DNA from: Selaginella moellendorffii
Lineage: Eukaryota > Streptophyta > Lycopodiopsida > Selaginellales > Selaginellaceae
Assembly (NCBI RefSeq): GCF_000143415.4
Contig: NW_003314261.1
Coordinates: forward strand, 3,712,880-3,776,879
Direction: 5' to 3'
Length of the DNA stretch: 64,000 nt
Each line of letters begins with the position of its first letter. Within the stretch, counting starts at the first letter, position 1. Positions 1-13,117 of this stretch are shown here, one piece after another. The notes under the pieces are model-generated. The model did no database searches. It was given only the letters and a program-made list of their open reading frames with translations, and was not told the DNA's origin. Made by a program: the position numbers and the translations under genes.

Positions 1-1326
1 AGTGCGTATGCACTGCAAGAATTTCTAACTGGAACAAGCAACAGCAGGCCGTCATTGGTAGCAGTTTTTCCCGACAGGAACGCACGATATGTCTATCCAG
101 ACGACATTCCTCTAAGTTTTGAAGGCCTTGTGGAATTCCTCGATGGAACTCTATCCGGTGGTGTCCTGGCTACGCTGAAATCAACTCGAGCTCCAGTTGT
201 TTCACGAAAAGCGGTCACACCTCCATTCGTGAATCGAGATTTTCACCGAACTCATCCCGTTCCTAGCGTGTCACTCGAGACGTTTCCAGAACTGGTGATG
301 GGATTTAGAAAAGGCCGGACAAATTCTTCTAAAAGCAGTTCGACTTCCTTGGTTATGTTTACGCTCCCATGGTGCGGGTTCTGCAAGAGAATGGAGCTTG
401 CTATGCATGAAGTATACAAATACTTCTTGATCCAGGGTAAAGACGGTAAGATTTGGATCAGCTACTCAAGAAGTTAACCTTTCCTTGTTTTGCAGATTCA
501 AAAAGCGTGGAGCTAATAGTTCCCAGCTTCTATCAGATGGACTGTGGAAGCAACGATTGTAGCCATATACTAGCAAATGTTGTGGAGGTAATGCACAAAT
601 TCATTGCGCATAGACACTCCTGTTTATAACGTTTTTTTTTTTCTTTTGTAGAATCAAGAGTTTCCATCTCTTCTATTATTTCCTTCGAAAGACAAAGACA
701 AAGTCTCCGTATACAAAGGTGCCCCGACGGTAAGCGGCATCCTACATTTTATCGCAAAGCACGGGACCTCGACCGTTCAGCCACCCTCGACGATAACAAT
801 CCAGCAAAACCTCGACGAGACTTCACAAGAGGGAGAACGCATCGGAATTGGTCACGTCCTTTTAGCCACCGAGAAACTTTCGGCCAACTCTCCAAACTTC
901 GCAAACTCGGCAGTCCTCATTGTTTCCGTGACAGACAACTACGTTGTGGGGCTGGTTATGAACAAGGACATGCCAAAGGAGGAACTTTTAGCTGTTGATC
1001 AGCGGCACAACGTGAAGATTGGCTACGGGGGACCTCTGTACACGCGTCCCAAGTACATATTCACCTTCACTAGGCTCCAGAACCTGGAAGGCTTCGGTAC
1101 AGTTTCGTATGGCCTCTCTGCGGGTGGTCCCTCTGCAACCGAGAAAGTCTTCGAAATTATTGAAGCCAACAAGCTGCCAGCGTCGGAGTTCAAGTTTGTA
1201 GCGGGGCATTGCGGGTGGACTCCACTGCAGTTACGGGAGGAACTAGCTGATGGTTACTGGCAGCTAACGCAATATCGAGAAGACATGTTTCAGTGGGAAG
1301 GCGAGCTGCAACAGACAAACACTTGA
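1..1326 (+). CDS. Thioredoxin-like plus AlgH/UPF0301 (DUF179) fusion protein, 5' end outside window
   Basis: The reading frame is already open at base 1, so the start codon lies upstream of the window. I read three exons: 1-436, 496-587 and 652-1326. The first carries a thioredoxin-type redox motif, WCGFC, preceded by a hydrophobic strand. The last exon ends in a region of UPF0301/AlgH type, with VVGLVMNKDMP and the later GYGGPLY and FVAGHCGW segments that are typical of that fold. Plants are known to have proteins joining a thioredoxin fold to DUF179, and their biochemical role is not established. The CxxC suggests disulfide chemistry. No targeting peptide can be judged because the N-terminus is missing. 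The 3' flank (1327-2005) contains intron-like T-rich stretches but no convincing coding exon; it probably holds the 3' UTR of this gene and the promoter of the next. Confidence 0.8.
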
Positions 1327-2005
1327 ATTGCCGTGGAACGGTGGCTTCAAAGTTCAAAGGTAATGCTCTTTACTCTCGATCCAAAAGCTGCTGACCAGTG
1401 GCTTTTTCAGGTGGATCGATCGAGCTTGGACATGATCAGGAACAAAGTGCCGCGGATCACGATCATGCTCTGCAGCTTGTGGTATGAGTCAGTCCGCTTT
1501 TTTTTCCCTCTTTTTCTTTTCCATTTATTTACTCCTCTTTACTTTGGTTTTTGCAGCCGAAGAATTAAGAAAGAGAGCAGAGTCACCGTCTCACTTTTCC
1601 CAAGATTTAAAAGATACCAAGGACAACACAACAGGCAGAGAGGGAGGGGCGCTGAAAACATTCAAGCCAGTGTGACTCATTGGTTGAAGAACAGCGTGCA
1701 GTAAGGAGCCAGCGGCAGTGGATTGCGCACCGTGGTGTTACCGTTGAAGGAGATGCTCTGGGATTTGGTCACGAGTATCCGACCGACCCTCGGCTCACGA
1801 GAGGAGCGGAGGCTAGAGTGAGATAGACTAGGCAGAGACAGGAGGAGCATCGTAACCCCGTGGCATGGTGGTAGTGGTAGTAGCGCTAGCGTAGAACTCC
1901 GCGCTGTTTAAAAGCCGAGCTCGGTGGTGGATCACGGCAGTGGGCTTGTGTGGTGAGAACTTCAGGCACGGCGATCACGCACTCTACTCCGGCTGAGAAG
2001 TTTTG

Positions 2006-2606
2006 ATGGATCACTTCCAGTTTTTCCAGTCTCCAGTTGCTTCCGCGAGGGAGTGGTGGTATAACAGAGTGTGGAAGGAGGAGCCGTATGACGATGGCGA
2101 CGATGAAATGGAGGATCGGCTCAAGGACTCGGACGACACGAGCAGCCAGTACTCTGAGGTTCTTCCGTCTTCTTAGTCTCTTCTCGCTTCGCTTTGCTCA
2201 CTAGTGAATCCTTGGGCAGAATGTCGTTGTGCTGAAGGTTGGGATCCATTGCGAGGAGTGCAAGAGGATCGTAGGAGACGCTCTCTGGGCTATGCAAGGT
2301 AACTCCACTCTTTTTCTTCTCTTGGGCTTAGCTCTTTCAATCGATTCTTTGTTTTGGAGAACAGGAGTGGATCGAGTGGATGTTGACAAGCTGCGACAGA
2401 AGGTCACTGTGACCGGCAAAGTGAGCACCAAGCGAGTTCTTCGCACCGTTCAGAGGACTGGGAAGCGCGTAGAGCTGTGGAAGATTGGAGGAGATTCTAA
2501 GCGAGAGGCCAGTAGCTCTGAGATCTCTGCTGCTCATTCTCATCACGTAGGAGCCGCCAACGAAGACGAGGAAGAAGAAGAAGAGTCTCTTTGCACGATA
2601 ATGTGA
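2006..2606 (+). CDS. Heavy-metal-associated isoprenylated plant protein (HIPP)
   Basis: Three exons (2006-2158, 2220-2298, 2365-2606) join in frame to give 157 residues. After an acidic N-terminal stretch of about 50 residues there is one HMA fold whose metal-binding loop reads GIHCEECKR (CxxC). The C-terminus is acidic and ends in CTIM, a CaaX box suited to farnesylation. HMA domain plus CaaX box defines the plant HIPP family, which are small metallochaperones or stress proteins held at membranes or in the nucleus. The start was chosen because it gives an uninterrupted first exon with a good donor; no upstream in-frame ATG fits better. Which metal it binds cannot be read from the sequence. 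Confidence 0.85.
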
Positions 2607-2769
2607 AAGAGAGAGAGAGTGGAGTCTTTGCTTTGTAAATCCAAAGAATGCTAAGTATTGCTGCTTGGAATTCTACTCTAGGAAAGAGGTTTTGTCGAAT
2701 CCAACGGCCGGGATTTGAAGTACAAGTGGAAGGTCCGAGTTTAGGGCTCGTGGTTTTAGGGCGGTGTGA

Positions 2770-2803
2770 TGACGAGCGCGAGCGCGAGTGCGAGTGCGAG
2801 CGC
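2770..2803. repeat. Short GAGCGC/GAGTGC simple repeat
   Basis: A run of alternating GAGCGC and GAGTGC hexamers lies just upstream of the proposed first exon of the myotubularin gene, probably in its promoter or 5' UTR. Only the repeat itself is seen; no function is implied. Confidence 0.6.
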
Positions 2804-2835
2804 TTGGCGAATGTAGTCTCGATCCATTCTTGCCG

Positions 2836-5800
2836 ATGGAAGAAGCGTGCTGGCACGATTGGACGACAGTGGAGGTAATTCTCTCGGATTCGCTCGTGAG
2901 ATTTGGTTTCTAGCTATGTCCGATGAAACAGGCTAAGCAGGTTGTCCAGGCCGGTCCTACCGTTAGCAAGCACGGCTATGGATTGCTGCTGCCCGGCGAG
3001 GATGCAATTGCCGAGGTAGAAATTTCGAGCTCGCCGCGTTTGTTGAATTAAAGAGATTGCTGTGATTTTTTTTCCCAGAGCTCGGGTGTTCTTCTTGTGA
3101 ATATCGATCGACCAGGGACGCTACTGCTTACAAGCTTTCGTCTAGTGTTTTTGGTACTTGTTTCTCGGAATATTTTCTTTCTCATAGCGTTTTCTTTCCA
3201 GCATGGAGAACAGGTGTGCAACATGGGAACCATACCTTTGGCGACAATCGAGAAGTTCTCAAAGCAGGTAGAAGTGCTTTCCTTTTTTTTTCGTTTTCTA
3301 TCCAATCTATTCAGGGCTAATGCAACTAACCTTTGGTATAGCAAGCAGTTCGTCCTCCTGGACCTCGGAGCTCTATTTCTCCGCGTCGGCTCTTGCAAAT
3401 TGTTGGGAAGGACTTGAGGACCATTGTGTTTGGATTTTCTCCTCATGTGAAGCATGTAAGTACTAGTCCGAGAATGCTGGCATTATCGTAACTCTTTTAT
3501 CTCTTTTAAATGCAGAGAAGGATCATCTTTGATGCTCTTCAAAGATTAACAAGGCCAGCAAGGTTGTGGGACCTGTATGCTTTTTCAGCGGAATGGGCCA
3601 AATCTTGTCTGGGATTCGACTCGGATCCCCGGGTACGTCTTCAAAGTGAATACGAGCGCATCATTTCACATCACAAAAGCTACTGGACCTTAAGTGATGT
3701 GAACTCCGACTACATGCTCTGTGCAACGTATCCTTCACTTCTTGTGATGCCAAAGTCACTGAGGTAACGCTCTTCTCTAGCTGCTTTGCCTTCAATCAAT
3801 GTTCTAAACAATTTCTATCGGCTAGTAATGAAGAGTTTCAGCAAGGAGCAGATTTTCGTGCCCGTGGAAGGCTGCCTACGTTGAGCTGGCAGCATCCAGG
3901 TTGGTGAGTTGCACATTGCTCCTCGTTTTCTTACAAGAAGTTTGTAAACTAGATAATGGCGCTGTGCTTGCTCGATCGTCGCAACCTCTTGTTGGGATCA
4001 TGATGAACTCCCGCAGGTATATTTTTTCTCTAGACATTGTGTGATATAATAATCGATTCGTGTCTAGTATTGCGGATGAGAAACTAGTTGCAGCTCTTTG
4101 TGGGCGCCGAAGGTAAAATCTTGCTGACGCCATTTTCTTATTACCGAACGCTCAGTTGTGATCCAACAGAAAATTGTATATAGTTGATGCACGACCAAGG
4201 AAAAATGCTCTAGCCAATGGGGCCATGGGTGGCGGGTCGGAATCTTCTGCGAACTACTCTCACTGCGAGGTGAGCTGCTGCTCTACAATCTAAAGTATTT
4301 ACTTGTGTTTCTCCTGTGCAGGTGGTATTCTTAGGAATTGATAACATACATGCGATGCGCGATAGTTTAGGACGCTTGCGTGATTACTTGGACACTTTTG
4401 GCGCGTCATCCTCCGATGGGTCCTCATCACTATTGGTATGAGATTTCTTTGAAGCAAATACATAATCAAACACGACTTTCAGAGAGGTGGTGGGTCAATA
4501 TGGGGAGGTGGCAATTTCAGTAGCACAGCAGCGGCTGTGTCGGCTCTTGGCGATAGTGGTTGGCTTACGCATATTCACAATCTTCTTGCTGGTGCTGCTT
4601 GGATTGTCGCTCGTATTGCTGTCGAGGGCGCATCTGTTCTTGTGCATTGCAGGCAAGCAATATGTTCAGCTTAACTATGTGTTGACTTGTCTCCCCTCGC
4701 AGTGATGGCTGGGATAGAACGACTCAGCTTGTGTCACTAGCGCAACTTATGCTTGACCCGTACTACCGGACCTTCGCTGGATTTCAAGTAAGCTTTCCTG
4801 TTTTCTTTTATGTTGGTTCTTATGGCATGTTTTGTAGGCATTGATTGAAAAAGATTGGCTGGCATTTGGACACCCGTTTGCGGATCGCTTGGGAACGCCT
4901 ACAATGGCCAGTAGTGAGTCTGTGCGTTCCACCCCAGCAGCTCCTGCACGGCCACATCCCAATCCGAACACTACCTCGGGAACAACATATGACACTTCTC
5001 CAATATTTTTACAGGTTCGCCGGAAAATATTTTGTACTTGTCTCATTCTATCATGTTACAGTGGTTCGATTGCGTGTCTCAACTTGTTCGACTATACCAT
5101 CGGGCATTTGAATTCTCTGGGGTAAATCTTGTAGGTGCGGCTATTGCGGATCACTGACGGATTTTGTGTAGGCGTTTCTTGTCGAATTCATGGACTCCGT
5201 TCTATCTTGTCGTTTCGGGAACTTCTTATGCAACAGGTAATTGGTGCTTTTTCTTGGGCTTCAACTCACTAAAACACGTGGTGTTTCAGTGAGAAGGAAA
5301 GGGTCCAAGCTCGGATCGCCGAGAGTGCTTGCATTTGGACTCACTTCAGAAGATTGCAATCTGTGGAAAGCAAGTACAACAATTGCTTCTATATTCCTGC
5401 GTCAAGATTGTTACCTTCGCCAGCTGCGCTAGCTCCGTCTCTGTGGCCAGAGTATTATTTACGCTGGAATTTCCATCCTGAAAAGAGGTAAGCATGATTT
5501 GCATCGCGTTTTCTCAGATGGACTTCGGTTTTTGCATCAGCTCGGGGTATTCGCTCCAGGATCACATCCAAGACGAAATACGTGGGATGTTTCAACGCGC
5601 ATCTTCTTCAGAGCAGGTAAAACGCACAGTATTTTCTTGTTGCACATCATATGGCTTGTACTCTCAATACGCGCAGGGCAAGAACCAGGCCGAGAACAAG
5701 GTCCAGAACCTCATGAGCATTATCGACGCTCTCCACGACGAGCTGGAGGGCGAGAAGCGAGCTCGAGCCCTGGCAGTGGCCGACGCAATCCGGGCACGCA

Positions 5801-6195
5801 AGGAGACGGCATTCATCAAGCACGCCGTAGAAACGCTTGGTTGCGAGATAAGTTTTCCCAGTCCAGAGGACCTTGGCATGCTAGAAACTCAACTCTACCA
5901 TCAGCGGCAACATCGCCATCGCCAGGAACAACAGGATCAAAGCTCCGCCGCCACCAACAAAGCCCCGGACGTGATCTCGGTCTCGGTGGTGTCGGGCATC
6001 GACATATCGGCGAGACAAGCCGTGAAGAAGGAAGCGCAGGGAGACGCCAAGGATTCGTGTAACTGGCCCAAAGCGCAGTGCCCGCGATCCGAGAGCGCAG
6101 TGGAGCAAATCCGTGTGGACTATGACGCGCTCGAGCAGCTCTCCATGGACGATCTTTACTTCCAGTCATCACTGCAAGCTCCTCGCCTCACTTAG
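2836..6195 (+). CDS. Myotubularin-type phosphoinositide 3-phosphatase
   Basis: This is a many-exon gene with introns of about 50-100 nt. The proposed first exon (2836-2874) is short, and the second begins at 2932. The N-terminal part is a GRAM/PH-like domain (for example [13 protein letters not shown], then [12 protein letters not shown]). The myotubularin phosphatase core follows, with the catalytic loop [10 protein letters not shown] (CX5R) around 4648-4730 and downstream landmarks such as [12 protein letters not shown] and [18 protein letters not shown]. The C-terminal exon (about 5677-6195) begins with a coiled-coil-like segment. The family removes the 3-phosphate from PI3P and PI(3,5)P2 on endomembranes, and plants have two known members linked to drought responses. 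The active-site Cys and Arg are present, so it should be an active enzyme. The catalytic loop is split by an apparent GC-AG intron. The first-exon start is inferred. Confidence 0.88.
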
Positions 6196-6784
6196 AGAAA
6201 AGAGAGGGAATTTTTGTTAATACATAAACACGGGATTTCCACCTCCACCGTTGGATTTGTGGGTGGGGTTGGACGGTCGCGATTCGCTCTTGTCAAGCCC
6301 TAACATGTTGAAGGGCTTCTTCAACTTTGAAGAGGGAGACGGCCCGTGGCTGGGGAGGACGACGGGCAGCATCGCAATGGTCAGTGACGGCTTTGCCATT
6401 TCTTCATCACTTTTCAATGCCCTTCTCTTCCCCCCTTCTTTCTCTTAATTTCGTTGGGGTCTTCGTGCTCGATCCATCGCTGCCGCGCCATGGCGCCCCA
6501 ATCCCCCGCCGGCGCGGCGATGGCGAGGCGCCGCGGGAATGCTGCGCCTTGGATCGCCGCGCCGGGGTGGAATGTGGGGGCATCAGGGCTTGGTAGTGTG
6601 ACTAGTGGTCATTAGCTGGATTAACATTGTGTGTTCTTCCAGATCCAGGTTGAATCGATTCACACCTCCTCCATCCGCAAAGCTATATGATCAGGTATCA
6701 CCAAAATAAGAAAGCTGTAAGCGAAAAAAATTCATTCCTTTCTTTCTCAGCTGGACGGAGTCTCTCGTGAAGAACTTCGAGGGG

Positions 6785-8374
6785 ATGTCTGGCCCGGCTC
6801 CAGGTTCCAGGCCTCGAGGGCGGCCCAGAAAAGATGCGGCGGCAACCACAGCGGGAAGATCCGTCGTCGTTGCTCCAGGTTTAGTGCCTTTCGCTACGTC
6901 CTCGAATCTCACACAGCAGCAGCAGCAGCAGCACTCTCAGCAACAGCAGCAGCATTCCCAGCAGCAAGACGATCAGCACGCAAGCCAGCAAACCATCTTC
7001 CACCAGCAGCTACGAATCCACCACGAAGACGACGACGAGGAAGAAGAAGTTGACGAAGAAGTCCACCACCACCACCCTCATCCCCATCACCACCAACACC
7101 AGCATTCCCAGCAGCAGCAATCGCAGTCCCAGCAGCAATCACAGCCCCCGCAGCAACCATCGCAGCAGCAGCAGCAAAACTTGGATTGCGCGGAGGAAGA
7201 CGAGTTCCTCGTCCGGAAGAAGAAGGAGATCAAGAGGTCGTGGCGGGAGGAATGGAAGCTCCAGCACAAGTGGGTGTATCCGGTGAACAAGGAGAGCGGC
7301 GAGCTGCGGCTCAAGTGCCAGTGGTGCACCACTTACAACATGGACAATGTGTTCGCCAAGGAAGGGTGTAGCACCATTCAGCTCAGCGCTCTCAACACGC
7401 ACGCCAAGTCCGAGGCTCACAAGACGGCCGAGAGCCGATGGGAGAGCTCCGACGCCGCCATCACCGGCTTGACTGTTCTTCCCGACAACCTCTGGGGCTT
7501 CGGTAAGATCACAGACCCTCTCTCTTACTCTCTGTCTGTGAGTTCTCTCTTTTCGTCCTGTTTGTTTCCTTTCTCTCTGGTTTTCTATGTTTTCTCGTGT
7601 TCTTAGTTCTCTCTTTGTTTTCGAGCTTGAATTTGGAGTGTGATCGATCAAAGTTGCTTGGAGCTTGTGTGTTTAGTGACAAAACCGAGCTTTTAGCTCG
7701 AGATCTCTGCCCTTTTGCTTTCGTGCTTTCGTCGCGTTGTCTTCGTTGTTTTGTTTTGTTTTGATTGTTTGGCAGTGTGTGCTTAGACCTTGAACAAGAG
7801 CCACCGGGGGGTGATCGCACTCTCCCTTGAGATGACAAGCTTGAGTTTAAAACTCTCGCCTTTCATCAATCCAGGTGCTAAAGCTGGTGCTGTGGAAGGC
7901 GATGCAGGAGATCAGGGAGGAGGACTAGACGGGCCGGAGCTACACGGATCATCCACGGCGGCCGCAGCAGCAGCAGCGGAGATGAATCGCAAGAGGAAAG
8001 CAGCAGCGGCAGCAGGCCATCAACACCACCACCATCCATCGTCATCCTCGCCAGCAGGAGCAGCAGGGGCAGGGAGAGGAAGCAGCGAGAGCCTGGGCGG
8101 CATCTTGCAGAAGAACAACAGCCGGATCGTGGAGGTGCTGCTGGAGGCGGAGAGCGGGAGGAACCGGCGGCACGCCGTGGACGTGGGGCTGGCCAAGAAG
8201 CAGTACGCGCTCGAGGACCAGCGGCAGCGCCTCGACGGCGAGCGGCTCCAGTTCGAGCGCGCGCGGCTGGACGCGGTGGTGCAGCTGGGCCAGCAGTACA
8301 ACGCCGCGCTCGCCAACATCGGCAATGGCCTCCTCAAGATCGGTGCCGCGCTCGAGCAAGCCAAGAAGCCCTAG
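6785..8374 (+). CDS. AT-hook and BED/TTF-like zinc-finger protein with Gln/His-rich tracts
   Basis: Two exons (6785-7502 and 7875-8374) give about 405 residues. Near the N-terminus is an AT-hook core, RGRPRK, that binds the minor groove of AT-rich DNA. It is followed by long Gln-, His- and Glu-rich tracts. A zinc-finger-like block then has CQWC followed about 24 residues later by H-x5-H, the spacing seen in BED/TTF-like fingers of ZNF862 type. Exon 2 has Ala and His runs and ends in a charged, probably coiled-coil C-terminus. Short AG-bounded exons upstream (about 6641-6750) look like spliced 5' UTR. It is probably a DNA-binding nuclear protein, but I cannot name an ortholog. The start at 6785 is the first ATG in this frame after the last upstream splice acceptor. 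Confidence 0.65.
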
Positions 8375-8381
8375 TGGCCAT

Positions 8382-8390
8382 AAACCCTAA
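8382..8390 (+). promoter_or_regulatory. Telo-box (AAACCCTAA)
   Basis: AAACCCTAA lies just after the zinc-finger stop codon and about 215 bp before the triosephosphate isomerase ATG. Telo-boxes are known promoter elements of housekeeping genes in plants. Its use here is inferred from position only. Confidence 0.35.
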
Positions 8391-8603
8391 CTTTCGAGTT
8401 CGAAATCTTAAAATGCTCGCGCGTTAAAGCTGACGCGTGGCTTGCAGGGGGCCTGTACACGTGGCGTCTCTTTGGCTAAACCGTGCGTCTCTACTACGTG
8501 GCGGTTTAATCTCTTGTGTTCCAGTTACAAAGGAAATCTCTCTCCTTTTATTTTAGGGCGGATGCGTAGTGTTGCTTGCTGCTTTGCCGCTTGCAAGCCA
8601 AAC

Positions 8604-9860
<1,257 letters not shown>

Positions 9861-10144
9861 GCGCTGAAAACAGCAACTTCCATCGTTTCCCATCTCCATC
9901 CGGCGAGTTTCATTCGTTTAGCTATTTATTTTCCTTGGAACTGTGAGGAATTAGAGTTTGTTTACCATCAAAGAACATTCAAACTCAACTAGCAATAAAA
10001 CAGCTTTTCTCTGATCTTCCAATCGAGTTGAGACAAACAAAAGACAATCCCACTAGCAACGTGGTGGTCCAGAAGCACTGACTTGGAAATTCTCCTCTTT
10101 AAATGCCTTCGAGGCCAAATCTCTTGATTTAAGAGCGAATAGAA

Positions 10145-10724
10145 ATGTCGGCTGGGACGCTAGAGGTTTTTCTCATCGGCGCTACCGACATCAAGAACTG
10201 TGACATCTTGGGTACGAGTTTTCTTCCATTCTCTGATTCTTCTTCATCCTCTCTTTCTTCTTCTTCTAGGGAAATCGGACCCCTATGCGATCCTCAAGTT
10301 CAAAGGCCAGAGTTTCCAGAGCAGCACGGCCAAAGGTAAAGCTCTCATAGTTTTTTCTCTTATCTAGACCTTGTCTTCCATTGTCCAGGGCAGGGCTCCA
10401 CACCGAAGTGGAACGAAAAATTCGTGTTTAGCCTCGAGGGTGAGAGCGACGTTCCTCTGGAAGACGAGACCATGTTTGTGAAGCTGTTCGACAAGGATCA
10501 CGTCGTTGGCAGCGACGATTTCATTGGGACCGTCAGGAAAGCTTTGTTTTTTTCTTCTCAGACTTTGCTTTCTAGAGAGAGTAGTAACATTTCTTTCAAG
10601 CAGAGTTCCTCTGGGACAAGTTCTCGCCAGCAAAGTCGACGGTCCCAACGCGTACGACGTAATCCTCCCGGCCGGGATAATCCAAGGCAAAGTCAAGCTC
10701 TCCATGAAGTTCAAACCAGCCTAA
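10145..10724 (+). CDS. Small single C2-domain protein
   Basis: Exons 10145-10211, 10270-10335, about 10390-10536 and 10604-10724 encode one C2 domain and little else. Landmarks are the first strand GTLEVFLIGATDI, the calcium-loop region SDPYAILKF, the TPKWNEKFVF strand, and LFDKDHVVGSDDFIG. Small C2 proteins of this type in plants bind membranes in a calcium-dependent way and include elicitor-responsive and phloem proteins; I cannot pick one ortholog. The Asp residues expected in the calcium loops are mostly present. The last intron is odd: keeping the C2 frame needs a donor starting GA instead of GT at 10537. Confidence 0.8.
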
Positions 10725-10791
10725 TATTTATTAGTAGAATGATAAATTTCGGTTGGACTTCTCTTCTGACTCCGTGTTCGAACCCATTCTA

Positions 10792-12430
10792 ATGGATCCA
10801 TGTAGGCTACTTGCTCTTGTCCTGCTTGTCAGAATTGTTTTTCATGCAGGTGCTGAAGATTCAGAGGTGAAAGCACTCTTAAACTTTAAAATTTCTGTGG
10901 ATGATCCTCTTGCGGCACTGAATGACTGGAAGGCAGGCACAAACGTTTGCCACTGGATTGGTGTAAGTTGTTCCTCAGTAGGGCGGATCACTGGCATACA
11001 GATTGATTCTCTGTCACTTTCGGGCACAATCCAAGGCAACTTGTCTGCTTCGGGGAACAACTTCACTGAGATCCACATATCACCACAGAAATGCTCTTTG
11101 GAGGTCCTCGACTTGTCAAGCAACAATTTCACTAGTGATTTTCTAGATATTCTTTTGGTTACGTGCAAAGGCATCAGGCACTTGAACCTCTCATAAGAAA
11201 TTTTTTGCTGAAGGGATCAATTGGGCATGCTATGGTTTCGGTTGATTTATCTCACAACAGAATCAGTGGCTCGATACCTGCTTCCATTTTCGCATCGTGC
11301 AAGAGCTTGCGGTTTCTAGAAATCTCGAGCAATCAGCTGGTTGGAGGGGTGCCTGAAGATATGTTTATAAACTGCAGAAGCTTACAAGAGCTTTCACTGT
11401 CGTCGAATAATTTGACAGGGGAACTCTCTGGTCTACGTTCATCCAACAGCCTTCAGAAGCTCAACCTGTCTACCAACGTTTTCACATCATTTCAGATCGA
11501 GCACTGTCCTAGTCTGGAGGAGCTGGATCTCTCTTTTAACAACATTTCTGGGACAGTTTTTCGGAAGGATTGTCAGTTTTAACAATATCACAGGTGTTAT
11601 TCCTCAGCAGATATCTTGGCTGAAGAAACTCTGCTTGCTGTTTCTGAGCAACAACATGATATCTGGAGCAATCCCCGCATCTATTGGAAGTATGCTGAGC
11701 CTTCGATTTCTCGTCCTGGGTCACAACAAGCTTCAGGACGGTCTATCAAGTGAGCTTAGAAACAACAAGGGTCTAACTTTGTTTTTAGTGAACGACAATC
11801 AGTTGACAGGACAAATTCCAAGCTGGATCGGGCTATCCATCTGCAAAGCTTCACGAGGAGGTTTTCATACTGCAGGGGATCCGCTTGGATGACTTTGAGC
11901 ACAAAGATGGCTCTTCCTGGTACCTCCCAGTTCCAACTTAACACCATATACTAACGTCAACAGTCTTTTGATTCTTGATCTCTTGCACAACACCTTCACA
12001 GGCACTAACTCACTGATATGCGAGACTTATATGTGCTATTTCTCAAACACAACTTACTTACAGGGGCCATTCCTTCCATAATTGGAAACCTCAAGAACCT
12101 GGAGTGGCTAGATTTATCACAGAACTGGCTTGAATCACACATCCCGGACTCGCTTGGCAACCTCACCTTCCTAAAACACTTAAACATCTCGTAGAACAAG
12201 CTTCTCGGAAGGGTTCCACCGGGTGGTCAGCTTGCAACATTCCCGGTGAGCAGCTATGAAGGAAACCCAGGACTTTGTCCTTGCTGAGTGTGCTGGTTTG
12301 CTTAATCCTTTGTAAGATGATGATCAAGGTGATGGTGGTGATGGTTAAATGATTCTGGTTGCCATTATTAGTGGTGGTGCTTCATTCCTACTATGGACCT
12401 TTGTAGTTTTCTTCAGTAGGCTTTCATTTT
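10792..12430 (+). pseudogene. Decayed LRR receptor-like protein gene (copy 1)
   Basis: This is a broken copy of the LRR gene at 13118-15203. It opens with the same signal peptide and LRR N-terminal cap (WIGVSCSSVGRITGIQ), then hits a stop after LNLS at about 11195. Later parts continue in shifting frames with recognisable LRRs such as SGAIPASIGSM and [14 protein letters not shown], broken by further stops and deletions, including stops at about 11581 and 11891 and one in the C-terminal NIS*NK stretch. The acidic juxtamembrane and transmembrane segments are also recognisable but disrupted. Its middle LRRs are complete here, which may help fill the gap in copy 2. It is very unlikely to make a functional receptor. 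Confidence 0.85.
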
Positions 12431-12719
12431 AGTATAAATTCATTATTTGGTAATAAAGGTTTTGTGGTTCTCACCATGATTTCCACAGCAAGCTCTGTTC
12501 CCTGCGTCCTAGACCTTCTGAAAGTTTGTTGCTTTCGGAAGACCTTCCAATCCATAGAAAACAGTCAAGCAGGACCTCTCAGCTCACATGTCCTGATCTG
12601 GGGATAGGCCACTTGTTTAAAAACGAGTTTATAAAAGGATCCAGTGTTTTTGTGTTGCTTTAGATGTATCTTTGTACTCAATATGGCATTTGCACTTGGT
12701 CAAGCGCTTTCTCCACCGT

Positions 12720-12870
12720 CTGAGCAGCTACTGGCAGGATCGATCGACCGCGCTGTTAAGAAGCCAAGCGCAAGATCACACACCAATAGTAGTGCGGAGC
12801 TCCAGGGAAACGACTCGGCATGAATGGAGAGGGCAACTGAAGCATATTCAGCTTGTAAAAGATAGAGCGC
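12720..12870 (+). pseudogene. Relic of a BAHD acyltransferase gene
   Basis: The stretch around 12724-12790 closely matches 16957-17030 inside the downstream BAHD gene (shared GGCAGGATCGATCGAC, then AGAAGCCAAGCGCA and GATCAC). The GGGCAACT-AAGCATATTC motif near 12832 matches the BAHD 3' end at 17317. Only these scraps remain. Their position just after LRR copy 1 mirrors the BAHD gene after LRR copy 2. Confidence 0.7.
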
Positions 12871-13117
12871 GTCTAAAGAGAACAATCTTGGTGGTGCTAC
12901 GATCGTACCCGTCTATATCGATCCGCCTTGATCGACGGTGGAGATGTTACATGGGAAACTTCTTTTCTTTTGACTCTTCTTATGCCGTGTTCAAGCTCAT
13001 TTCTCAAGAACCAGCCAGTCAAAGTCATGTGTGAATACTCTCCAGGTCTGACTGATGCTTGGTGGCCTTTATATGATCACAAGCACCATTCATTTATTTT
13101 ATTGTTGTTGCATTCTA

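Noticed and set aside
1333-1704. Short frame after the thioredoxin-AlgH gene
   Set aside because: It crosses T-rich intron-like sequence and has no domain; more likely 3' UTR.
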